64,000 nucleotides of DNA from Lentzea waywayandensis (lineage in GTDB: Bacteria > Actinomycetota > Actinomycetes > Mycobacteriales > Pseudonocardiaceae). Positions 50,694 to 59,019 of the stretch are shown one piece after another. The DNA lies in contig NZ_FOYL01000019.1 in assembly GCF_900115955.1 (NCBI RefSeq), positions 97,125 through 161,124 on the forward strand. The letters run 5' to 3'. Under the pieces are notes generated by a model. It was not told the origin of the DNA. It ran no database searches and worked only from the letters and a program-made list of their open reading frames with translations. A program made the position numbers and the translations under genes. Each line of letters starts with the position of its first letter. Within the stretch, counting starts at the first letter, position 1.

Positions 50694-51538
50694 GCCTCCT
50701 GACCTTCCTGGCCCAGCAGCCGGAGCCCGTGCAGCGCGTGGTCGACACCGTGACCACGGGCGAGGCCATCGCGTTCTGGGTGCTCGGCCCGCTCGCGCTG
50801 GCCGGCGCGCTCGGCATGCTCTTCGCGCGCAACGCGGTGCACTCCGCGCTGTGGCTCGTCGTGACGATGCTCAGCCTCGGTGTGCTGTACATGATCCAGC
50901 AGGCGCCGTTCCTCGGCTTCGTGCAGATCATCGTCTACACCGGCGCGATCATGATGCTGTTCCTGTTCGTGCTGATGATGGTGGGCCGCGACAGTTCGGA
51001 CTCCGTCGTCGAAGTCATTCGGGGACAACGACTCGCGGCCGCGTTGCTCGGCATCGGGTTCGCCGTGCTGCTGATCGGCTCGGTCGGCCGCGCGCTGAAC
51101 GCGGTCGAGCCCCGCGGTCTGGCCGAGGCGAACTCCACGAACGGCGGCAACGTCGGCAACATCGGCCAGAAGCTCTTCACGGACTACCTGTTCGCGTTCG
51201 AGCTCACGTCGGCGCTGCTGATCACCGCCGCCCTCGGCGCGATGATCCTGGCCTTCGTCGGCCGCGACGGGAAGCCCTCCAAGAAGACGCAGAAGGAACT
51301 CGTCGAGGAGCGCTTCCAGGACGGCAGGCGGGTCGGCTCGCTGCCCGGCCCCGGCGTCTTCGCCACCGCCAACTCGGTGGCCACCCCCGCCCTGCTGCCC
51401 GACGGCAGCGTGTCGGAGGAGTCGCTGTTCGAGGTCATCGAGGCGACCGACAAGGCCACGCTCTCGGACGACGTCGCCGACGTGGCCGGCACCGGGCACG
51501 AGGCCGACGCGCACGCGCTCAAGGGAAGTGAGTCGTGA
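50690..51538 (+). CDS. nuoJ: NADH-quinone oxidoreductase subunit J
   Basis: A 282-residue membrane subunit with five helices and an acidic soluble C-terminal tail of about 100 residues. NAVHSALWLVVTMLSLGVLYMIQQAPFLGFVQIIVYTGAIMMLFLFVLMM contains the family motif with the pi-bulge helix. The GTG at 50690 overlaps the nuoI stop. The long tail (FQDGRRVGSLPGPGV...) is an actinobacterial feature. Confidence 0.95.
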   Translation: MSLLTFLAQQPEPVQRVVDTVTTGEAIAFWVLGPLALAGALGMLFARNAVHSALWLVVTMLSLGVLYMIQQAPFLGFVQIIVYTGAIMMLFLFVLMMVGRDSSDSVVEVIRGQRLAAALLGIGFAVLLIGSVGRALNAVEPRGLAEANSTNGGNVGNIGQKLFTDYLFAFELTSALLITAALGAMILAFVGRDGKPSKKTQKELVEERFQDGRRVGSLPGPGVFATANSVATPALLPDGSVSEESLFEVIEATDKATLSDDVADVAGTGHEADAHALKGSES

Positions 51539-51834
51539 CTCCCACGTACTACCTGCTGCTGTCGGCACTGCTGTTCAGCATCGGCGCCGTCGGCGTTCTG
51601 GTGCGCCGCAACGCCATCGTGGTCTTCATGTGCGTCGAGCTCATGCTCAACGCGGTCAACCTGAGCCTCGTGACGTTCGCGCGGATCAACGGCTCGCTCG
51701 ACGGTCAGGTGATGGCGTTCTTCGTGATGGTCGTCGCCGCGGCGGAGGTCGTCGTCGGCCTCGCGATCATCATGTCCATCTTCCGGACGCGTCGCTCGGC
51801 CTCGGTCGACGACTCGAACCTGCTGAAGTACTGA
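51535..51834 (+). CDS. nuoK: NADH-quinone oxidoreductase subunit K
   Basis: A 99-residue three-helix membrane subunit. RRNAIVVFMCVELMLNAVNLSLVTF and VVAAAEVVVGLAIIMSIFRTR hold the conserved glutamates on the proton path. GTG overlaps the nuoJ stop (GTGA). Confidence 0.96.
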   Translation: MTPTYYLLLSALLFSIGAVGVLVRRNAIVVFMCVELMLNAVNLSLVTFARINGSLDGQVMAFFVMVVAAAEVVVGLAIIMSIFRTRRSASVDDSNLLKY

Positions 51835-51844
51835 GGGGTCACCG

Positions 51845-53782
51845 GTGACGGAACCTGTTGTCGCCAGCGGGGTCGCGAGCTTCGCCTGGTTGTTGCTCGC
51901 GCTGCCCGCGTTCGGTGCGGCGGTGCTGTTGGTCAGTGGCAGGCGCGCCGACAAGTGGGGCCACCTGCTCGGCAGCGCCACGTTGCTGGCGTCGTTCGGC
52001 TACGCGCTCGCGTTGTTCTTCTCGACGATCGGCATCTCGAACGCAGAGGAGCGGGTGCAGAACCTGCACCTGTTCAACTGGATCGACGTCAACGCGCTGA
52101 CCGTCGCGTTCGGACTGCGGATCGATCCGCTGTCGCTGACGTTCGTACTGCTGATCACCGGTGTGGGCTCGCTGATCCACATCTACTCGATCGGCTACAT
52201 GGCGCACGAGGAAGGCAGGCGGAAGTTCTTCGCCTACCTCAACCTCTTCGTCTCGGCGATGCTCCTGCTGGTGCTGGGCAACGGTTTCGTGACCCTGTAC
52301 TTCGGCTGGGAGGGCGTCGGTCTCGCCTCATACCTGCTGATCGGTTGGTACCAGTACAAGCCGGAAGCGGCATCGGCGGCCAAGAAGGCCTTCCTGATGA
52401 ACCGCGTCGGTGACCTGGGCCTCGCCATCGCGATCTTCCTGATGTTCAACAAGCTCGGGACCACGCAGTACACCGAGGTCTTCAGCCGCGTCGGCGAGTT
52501 CTCCTCGGCCGAGGTCCTCGCGATCACGCTGCTGCTGCTCCTGGGCGCCTGCGGCAAGTCCGGTCAGTTCCCGCTCCAGGCCTGGTTGCCGGACGCCATG
52601 GCCGGCCCGACCCCGGTGTCCGCACTGATCCACGCGGCGACCATGGTCACCGCGGGCGTGTACCTGATCGCCCGCTCCAACCCGCTCTACAACCTGAGCG
52701 AGGACGGCCGCCTGGTCGTCATGATCATCGGTGGCGTCACGCTGCTGATCGGTTGCATCATCGGTTGCGCCTACGACGACTTCAAGAAGGTCCTGGCGTA
52801 CTCGACGGTCTCGCAGATCGGTTACATGATCCTCGCGGTGGGCCTCGGCCCGATCGGCTACGCGCTGGGCATCATGCACCTGCTGACGCACGGTTTCTTC
52901 AAGGCCGGGCTCTTCCTCGGTGCCGGTTCGGTCATGCACGGCATGAACGACGAGGGCAACATCCGCAGGATGGGCGGGCTCTACAAGTTCCTGCCGATCA
53001 CCTTCGTCACCTGGACGCTCGGCTACCTCGCGCTGATCGGCATCCCGCCGTTCGCGGGCTACTTCTCGAAGGACGCCATCATCGCGGCGGCGTTCACCGG
53101 GGAGGGCTGGCGCCCGTACGTCTTCGGCGGGGTGGCGCTGCTCGGCGCCGCGCTGACCGCGTTCTACATGACGCGCCTGCTGATCCTCGTCTTCCTGGGC
53201 AAGCCCCGCTGGAAGGAACTGAAGTCCGAGGACGGCAAGGACTACCACCCGCACGAGTCCCCGCTGACGATGACCGTTCCGATGATCATCCTCGCGGTCG
53301 GCTCGATCGGTGGCGGCTGGTTCCTCTCCTCCGGCGGACGTCTGGCCGGCTGGCTGGAGCCCTCGCTGGGCGAGCTGAAGGAAGAGCACGGCGTGATCTC
53401 GCACGGCATGGTCGGGATCCTGACCGTCGTGCTCGCCCTGGTGGGCGCCGGTCTCGCGTTCCTGCTCTTCGGCCGTCGCAAGCAGCCGGTCGAGCGGCCG
53501 GTGCGGGTGGCTTGGCCGGTGCGCGCGGCCCGTGCGGACCTCTACGGCAACGCACTGAACGAGGCCCTGTTCGCGCGGCCGGGCACCTGGCTCACCCGCG
53601 CGCTGGTGTTCTTCGACCTGAAGGGCGTCGACGGTCTGGTCAACGGGACCGCGGCGCTGCTCGGCGGTAGCTCGGGCCGGTTGCGCAGGCTGCAGACCGG
53701 GTTCGTCCGCTCCTACGCACTGTCCATGCTGCTGGGCTCGATCTTCGTGCTCGGGGCGCTCCTGGTGGTGAGGTTCTCGTGA
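51845..53782 (+). CDS. nuoL: NADH-quinone oxidoreductase subunit L
   Basis: A 645-residue antiporter-like proton-pumping subunit with about 16 helices. Signatures include FGWEGVGLASYLLIGWYQYKPEAASAAKKAFLMNRVGD, GKSGQFPLQAWLPDAMAGPTPVSALIHAATMVTAGVYLI and the lateral helix near the C-terminus. The GTG start has GAGGGGTCACCG upstream. It overlaps nuoM by 4 nt. Confidence 0.97.
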   Translation: MTEPVVASGVASFAWLLLALPAFGAAVLLVSGRRADKWGHLLGSATLLASFGYALALFFSTIGISNAEERVQNLHLFNWIDVNALTVAFGLRIDPLSLTFVLLITGVGSLIHIYSIGYMAHEEGRRKFFAYLNLFVSAMLLLVLGNGFVTLYFGWEGVGLASYLLIGWYQYKPEAASAAKKAFLMNRVGDLGLAIAIFLMFNKLGTTQYTEVFSRVGEFSSAEVLAITLLLLLGACGKSGQFPLQAWLPDAMAGPTPVSALIHAATMVTAGVYLIARSNPLYNLSEDGRLVVMIIGGVTLLIGCIIGCAYDDFKKVLAYSTVSQIGYMILAVGLGPIGYALGIMHLLTHGFFKAGLFLGAGSVMHGMNDEGNIRRMGGLYKFLPITFVTWTLGYLALIGIPPFAGYFSKDAIIAAAFTGEGWRPYVFGGVALLGAALTAFYMTRLLILVFLGKPRWKELKSEDGKDYHPHESPLTMTVPMIILAVGSIGGGWFLSSGGRLAGWLEPSLGELKEEHGVISHGMVGILTVVLALVGAGLAFLLFGRRKQPVERPVRVAWPVRAARADLYGNALNEALFARPGTWLTRALVFFDLKGVDGLVNGTAALLGGSSGRLRRLQTGFVRSYALSMLLGSIFVLGALLVVRFS

Positions 53783-55347
53783 CCTGGGTTCTGATCGCAC
53801 TGCTGGTGGTGCCGCTGGTCGGCGCGCTGGTGGTGGCGTTCCTGCGCAAGGACGACAAGAAGGCCAAGCTCGTCGCGCTGGCGTTCTCGCTCGTCGAGCT
53901 CGTGCTCGCCGTTCTGCTGTGGGCCGCCTACGACCCGGACGGCGACCGCATTCAGCTCGCCGCGGGCGTGGACTGGATCCCGGCGTTCGGCGTGCGGCTG
54001 CAGTTCGGCATCGACGGCATCGCGCTGGTGATGATCGCGGTCATCGCGCTGCTGATCCCGCTGGTGATCGGTGCCGGCTGGACGGAGAAGCTGCCCGCCG
54101 GCCGTTCGCAGGGCGGGTACCTCTCGCTGATCCTGATCCAGGAGGCCGTGACGGTCGCGGTGTTCGCCGCCACCGACGTCTTCCTGTTCTACGTGCTCTT
54201 CGAGGTCATGCTGATCCCGATGTACTTCCTGATCGGCGGCTACGGCGGCGCGCGCAGGCAGTACGCGGCGGTCAAGTTCTTCCTGTACTCGTTCCTCGGC
54301 GGCCTGATCATGCTGGCCTCCGCGATCGGCGCCTACGCGATGGCGTCGGACGAGCTGGGCAAGGGCACGTTCGACTGGGCGACGCTGGTGAAGGTGGTCA
54401 GCGACGCCGACTCGACGACGCAGACCTGGCTGTTCCTCGGCTTCTTCCTGGCGTTCGCGATCAAGGCGCCGCTCGTGCCGTTCCACACCTGGCTGCCCGA
54501 CGCGGCCGCCGAGGCGCCCATCGGCGTCACGGTGATCGTCGTCGGCATCCTGGACAAGGTCGGCACGTTCGGCATGCTGCGCTACCTGCTGCCGATGTTC
54601 CCGGAGGCGTCGAAGAACCTGGCGCCGCTCGTGCTCGTGCTCGCGGTGGCCGGTGTCCTTTATGGATCGTTGCTCGCCACGGGCCAGCGGGACATGAAGC
54701 GGTTCCTCGCCTACGTCTCGATCGCCCACTTCGGCTTCATCGCGCTCGGCATCTTCTCGTTCACGTCGCAGGCGGGCGTGGGCTCGGTGTCGTACATGCT
54801 CAACCACTCGATCTCGACCGGCATGCTGATCCTGGTGGTCGGCATGGTGATCGCGCGCGGTGGCTCGTCGCTGATCGCCGACTACGGCGGCATGTCGAAG
54901 GTGGCGCCGCTGCTCGCGGGCATGCTGCTGCTGTCGGGTCTGACCACGCTGTCGCTGCCGGGCACGAACTCGTTCGTCTCGGAGTTCCTCGTGCTGATCG
55001 GCTCGTTCCCGACGCAGCCGGTGTTCACGATCATCGCGACGGTCGGCATGGTGCTCGCGGCGCTCTACGTGCTGTGGCTCTACCAGCGGATCATGACCGG
55101 CCCGCTGCGCGGCGACGCGCTCGTGGGTGCGGCCGCCGGTCCGGGAGCCGTCGGCGACCCGGAGAAGAAGACCACCATCGGCGACCTCAACAAGCGTGAG
55201 ATCGCAGTGCTGGCACCGCTCGTTGTCATCGTGCTGGCGCTCGGGTTCTACCCGCAGCCGGTGCTCGACGTCATCACCCCGACCGTTGGGGCGACGCTGA
55301 CCGAGGTCGGCGTGACCGACCCGGTCACCGTGCAGGAAGGCAAGTGA
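53779..55347 (+). CDS. nuoM: NADH-quinone oxidoreductase subunit M
   Basis: A 522-residue antiporter-like subunit. FYVLFEVMLIPMYFLIGGYGG carries the conserved Glu, and FAIKAPLVPFHTWLPDAAAEAPIG is diagnostic. KRFLAYVSIAHFGFIALGIFSF follows. It is coupled to nuoL by a GTGA overlap. Confidence 0.97.
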   Translation: MTWVLIALLVVPLVGALVVAFLRKDDKKAKLVALAFSLVELVLAVLLWAAYDPDGDRIQLAAGVDWIPAFGVRLQFGIDGIALVMIAVIALLIPLVIGAGWTEKLPAGRSQGGYLSLILIQEAVTVAVFAATDVFLFYVLFEVMLIPMYFLIGGYGGARRQYAAVKFFLYSFLGGLIMLASAIGAYAMASDELGKGTFDWATLVKVVSDADSTTQTWLFLGFFLAFAIKAPLVPFHTWLPDAAAEAPIGVTVIVVGILDKVGTFGMLRYLLPMFPEASKNLAPLVLVLAVAGVLYGSLLATGQRDMKRFLAYVSIAHFGFIALGIFSFTSQAGVGSVSYMLNHSISTGMLILVVGMVIARGGSSLIADYGGMSKVAPLLAGMLLLSGLTTLSLPGTNSFVSEFLVLIGSFPTQPVFTIIATVGMVLAALYVLWLYQRIMTGPLRGDALVGAAAGPGAVGDPEKKTTIGDLNKREIAVLAPLVVIVLALGFYPQPVLDVITPTVGATLTEVGVTDPVTVQEGK

Positions 55348-55348
55348 C

Positions 55349-56926
55349 GTGAACCTTCTCGTCGCTCAGGCGCAGACGATCGAGGCGCCGGAGATCGATT
55401 ACGGCGCCATCGCGCCGCTGCTGATCGTGCTCGGCGCCGCATGCGTCAGCGTGCTGCTGGAAGCGTTGCTGCCCAAGCATCAGCGGTGGGCCGTGCAGCT
55501 CGTGCTGACGCTCGTGACGCTGGTCGGTGCAGTCGGCGCACTGATCGTCTACGCGACGTCGGAGCGTCCCGAGCAGGGCGTGGCGACGCTGGCGGGGGCG
55601 ATCGCGGTCGACTCGCCGGCGCTCTTCCTGTGGGCCACGTTGCTGGTGCTGGGATTCGGTTCGGTGTTGCTGATCGCCGATCGCTCGGTGGAGCCCGGTG
55701 GCGCGTTCGTGGCGCAGGCCGCGATCCGTCCGGGCACCGTGCAGGACCGCGCGCAGGCGACGAAGACCGGCATGCAGACCGAGGTCTTCCCGCTCACGCT
55801 GTTCGCGCTCGGCGGCATGATGACGTTCGTCGCCTCGAACGACCTGCTGACGATGTTCATCGCGCTGGAAGTCCTGTCGCTGCCGCTGTACCTGCTGTGC
55901 GGCCTGGCTCGTCGCCGTCGCCTGCTCTCGCAGGAAGCGGCCGTGAAGTACTTCCTGCTCGGCGCTTTCGCCTCCGCGTTCTTCCTGTACGGCGTCGCTC
56001 TGCTGTACGGCTACGCGGGTTCGGTGAAGCTCTCGGCCATCGCGACCGCCGCCGGCGGCACGGACCGTTCCGACACGCTGCTGTTCGCGGGCTTCGGCCT
56101 GCTGGTGGTGGGTCTGCTGTTCAAGGCCGCCGTCGGCCCGTTCCACGCCTGGACCCCGGACGTGTACCAGGGCGCCCCGACGCCGGTGACGGCGTTCATG
56201 GCCGCGTGCACCAAGGTCGCCGCGTTCGGCGGCATCCTGCGCGTGCTCACGGTGGCGTTCGAGAACACGCAGTGGGAGTGGCGCGGCGTGCTCTACGGCG
56301 TCGCGGTCGTGTCGATGGTGATCGGCGCGATCCTGGGCCTCACCCAGACCGACGTGAAGCGCATGATCGCGTATTCCTCGGTGGCACACGCGGGCTTCCT
56401 GCTGATCGGCTCCATCGCGCTGACGCCGGAGGGCGACGCCCCCGGTGTGAGCGCGACCATGTTCTACCTGCTGGCGTACGGCTTCACCACGATCGCCGCG
56501 TTCGGCATCGTGTCGCTGGTCCGCAACTCGGACGGCGAGGCGACGCACCTGTCGCAGTGGGCGGGCCTCGCGAAGCGGTCGCCGATCGTGGCCGCCGTCT
56601 TCACGTTCCTGCTGCTGGCCCTGGCCGGAATTCCGCTGACGTCCGGCTTCATCGGCAAGTTCGTCGTGTTCAGCGCGGCGATCGAGGCCGGCCTGACGCC
56701 GCTCGTGGTGATCGCCCTGGTGGCCTCGGCCGTCGCGGCGTTCTTCTACCTGCGGGTGATCGTGCTGATGTACTTCAGCGACCCGGCTCCGGACGGCCCG
56801 ACCGTGACGGTGCCCGGCGCGTTCACCACGATCGCGATCACGTTGGGTGCCGTCGTCACCTTGGTGCTGGGTTTGTGGCCCACCTTCGTGCTCGATTGGG
56901 CGGGTACCGGCTCCTTCCTCAGCTAG
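55349..56926 (+). CDS. nuoN: NADH-quinone oxidoreductase subunit N
   Basis: A 525-residue antiporter-like subunit and the last complex I gene. FIALEVLSLPLYLLCGLARRRRLLSQEAAVKYFLLGAFASAFFLYG and VGPFHAWTPDVYQGAPTPVTAFMA are family signatures. The GTG lies 1 nt after the nuoM stop. Only 19 nt separate it from the polyprenyl synthase, so that gene is probably cotranscribed. Confidence 0.97.
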   Translation: MNLLVAQAQTIEAPEIDYGAIAPLLIVLGAACVSVLLEALLPKHQRWAVQLVLTLVTLVGAVGALIVYATSERPEQGVATLAGAIAVDSPALFLWATLLVLGFGSVLLIADRSVEPGGAFVAQAAIRPGTVQDRAQATKTGMQTEVFPLTLFALGGMMTFVASNDLLTMFIALEVLSLPLYLLCGLARRRRLLSQEAAVKYFLLGAFASAFFLYGVALLYGYAGSVKLSAIATAAGGTDRSDTLLFAGFGLLVVGLLFKAAVGPFHAWTPDVYQGAPTPVTAFMAACTKVAAFGGILRVLTVAFENTQWEWRGVLYGVAVVSMVIGAILGLTQTDVKRMIAYSSVAHAGFLLIGSIALTPEGDAPGVSATMFYLLAYGFTTIAAFGIVSLVRNSDGEATHLSQWAGLAKRSPIVAAVFTFLLLALAGIPLTSGFIGKFVVFSAAIEAGLTPLVVIALVASAVAAFFYLRVIVLMYFSDPAPDGPTVTVPGAFTTIAITLGAVVTLVLGLWPTFVLDWAGTGSFLS

Positions 56927-56945
56927 GTGTACGTAGTCTGCTGGT

Positions 56946-57947
56946 GTGACCAGTAGCGAGCATGAGGGACCGGGGTTCGCGTTGGTGGACCCCGTGCTCA
57001 CCGAGGTAGTCCAGGACGGCCTGGCCGAGGTGGAGCGCATCCTGCACGACGTCGTGCAGAGCGAGTTCCACCCGGTCACGGAAACCTCGCTTCACCTTGT
57101 GGAGGCGGGCGGCAAGCGGATCCGCCCGCTCTTCACACTGCTCGCATCGCAGTTCGGCGCCGACTGGGACCGGGAGAAGGTCATCAAGGCGGCCGCTGTG
57201 GTCGAGCTCACCCACCTCGCGACGCTCTACCACGACGACGTCATGGACGAGGCGACCATGCGCCGCGGAGCGGTCTCCGCGAACGTCAAGTGGGACAACA
57301 GCATCGCGATCCTGACGGGCGACTTTCTGTTCGCCCACGCGTCCCGGCTCACCGCCGATCTCGGCACGGACGCGGCGCGGATCATCGCGGAGACCTTCTC
57401 GGTCCTGGTGACCGGACAGATGCGCGAGACCGTCGGCCCGAAGCCGGACGAGGACCCGATCTCCCACTACCTCAAGGTGATCGAGGAGAAGACGGGCGTC
57501 CTGATCGCCACCGCCGCCAGGTTCGGCGGCATGTTCTCCGACGCGACCGAGGAGCAGACGGACGCGCTGCGCCGGTACGCCGAGGTGATCGGTGCGGCGT
57601 TCCAGATCTCCGACGACGTGATCGACATCGCTTCGCCGTCCGTGACGTCCGGCAAGACGCCGGGCACGGACCTGCGCGAGGGCGTGAAGACGCTGCCGAT
57701 GCTCTACGCGCTGGCGGATCCGTCCGAGACGCGGCTCGCCGAGCTGCTGGCGGGACCGATCGTCGAGGACGAGCTGGTGGACGAGGCCCTGGCTCTGCTG
57801 CGGAAGTCCAAGGGCATGGACAAGTCGCGCGACATGCTCGCCGACTACGCGGACCGGGCCCGCACGGAACTGGGCAAGCTGCCGGAGTGTGCCGCGCGCA
57901 ACGCCCTTGAAGACCTCGCGATCTACGTCGTGGAACGTTCTCGCTAG
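56946..57947 (+). CDS. Trans-polyprenyl diphosphate synthase
   Basis: A 333-residue all-helical isoprenyl chain elongation enzyme. The first Asp-rich motif is DDVMD (residues 97-101, in LYHDDVMDEATMRRG) and the second DDVID (223-227). GGKRIRP binds isopentenyl diphosphate. Small residues before the first motif (Thr-Leu-Tyr) suggest a long product, and context argues for the menaquinone side chain, as with GrcC1 (Rv0562) near menJ in M. tuberculosis. Chain length cannot be fixed from sequence. It starts with GTG. Confidence 0.92.
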   Translation: MTSSEHEGPGFALVDPVLTEVVQDGLAEVERILHDVVQSEFHPVTETSLHLVEAGGKRIRPLFTLLASQFGADWDREKVIKAAAVVELTHLATLYHDDVMDEATMRRGAVSANVKWDNSIAILTGDFLFAHASRLTADLGTDAARIIAETFSVLVTGQMRETVGPKPDEDPISHYLKVIEEKTGVLIATAARFGGMFSDATEEQTDALRRYAEVIGAAFQISDDVIDIASPSVTSGKTPGTDLREGVKTLPMLYALADPSETRLAELLAGPIVEDELVDEALALLRKSKGMDKSRDMLADYADRARTELGKLPECAARNALEDLAIYVVERSR

Positions 57948-57950
57948 TGA

Positions 57951-58874
57951 TCAGCTGACCGGCGCGAGCGTCTGCTTGCGCCGGTTCTTCATCGCGTCGA
58001 AGGTGAAGATCGCGAGTGCCAGCCAGACGAGGGCGAACCCGATCCACCTGCTGGGCGGCATCGGTTCGTGCACGACGAACACACCCCAGGCGAACTGCAG
58101 CACCGGAGCGAGGTACTGCAACATGCCCATGGTGATCAGCGGAATCCGTTGCGCGCCCGCGCCGAAGAGCACCAGCGGGATCACCGTGACGATGCCGGTG
58201 CTCAGGAGCAGCAACGTGTGGCCGGTGCCCTCGGTCGTGAAGGTGTTGGCGCTGCCCAGGGTGAGCAGGTAGAGGCCGGCGAGCGGGGCGAGAACGATGC
58301 TCTCCGCGGTGAGGCTGGTGACGGCGTCCAGCGGCACCTTCTTCTTGAGCAGCCCGTAGACGCCGAACGAGCAGGCCAGGATCAGCGAGACGATCGGCAG
58401 CCTGCCGTAGTCGACGGTGAGCACGATCACAGCGACGATGACCACAGCGATCGCTACGGTCTGCGGCAGCCGCACGCGTTCCTTCAGGAAGAGCATGCCA
58501 AGCGCCACGCTCACCAACGGCGTGATGAAGTAGCCGAGCGCGGCTTCCACGACGTGGTGGGCGTTGACCGCGTAGATGTAGGTGCCCCAGTTCACCGTGA
58601 TCAACACGGCGGCTGCGGTAACGATCAGCCAGCCTTTTCCGGATAGTTCGAGGAAAGGGCGCCACCGTCGGAGGATCATGACGACGATGGCGAGCGTGAC
58701 GAACGACCAGACGATCCGGTGTGCGAGCACCTCGACCGGCTGGGCGGGTACGAGGAGTGGCCAGTACGCCGGGAACAGGCCCCAAAGGACGTAGGCGAGT
58801 GCGCCGTAGGTGAGTCCTCGCCCCTGGGTGTGAACTTCTCGCGAAGTGATGGCCGAGGTTGTCAGAGGGGGCAC
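57951..58874 (-). CDS. rarD: RarD/EamA-type transporter
   Basis: A 307-residue integral membrane protein with ten predicted helices in two EamA repeats. The RarD opening GLTYGALAYVLWGLFPAYWPLL and HRIVWSF are clear. WGTYIYAVNAHHVVEAALGYFITPLVSVALG is typical of the group. RarD proteins are drug/metabolite-superfamily permeases, named from chloramphenicol sensitivity mutants of Pseudomonas, and the natural substrate is unknown. A 145-bp divergent region separates it from the gene at 59020. Confidence 0.9.
   Translation of the reverse strand: MPPLTTSAITSREVHTQGRGLTYGALAYVLWGLFPAYWPLLVPAQPVEVLAHRIVWSFVTLAIVVMILRRWRPFLELSGKGWLIVTAAAVLITVNWGTYIYAVNAHHVVEAALGYFITPLVSVALGMLFLKERVRLPQTVAIAVVIVAVIVLTVDYGRLPIVSLILACSFGVYGLLKKKVPLDAVTSLTAESIVLAPLAGLYLLTLGSANTFTTEGTGHTLLLLSTGIVTVIPLVLFGAGAQRIPLITMGMLQYLAPVLQFAWGVFVVHEPMPPSRWIGFALVWLALAIFTFDAMKNRRKQTLAPVS
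57958..57985 (+). terminator. Terminator of the nuo-polyprenyl synthase operon, inside the rarD 3' end
   Basis: ACCGGCGCGAGC (57958-57969) pairs with GCTTGCGCCGGT (57974-57985), 12 bp with one G-U, around a GTCT loop and followed by TCTTC. It begins 11 nt after the synthase stop and lies within the last codons of the convergent rarD gene. Confidence 0.7.
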
Positions 58875-59019
58875 AAAATCCCACTCTACGCTGGGCTTTC
58901 CACCCGTTATTTGCGCTGAACGGCGTAGTGACGGAGCATCATCAAAGGCACTGTAGTTTGGCCGTGCTCACCCTTCCGAGTGAGTGGGGTCGGAGTGTGG
59001 TCGTAGAAGGGGCTTACCC

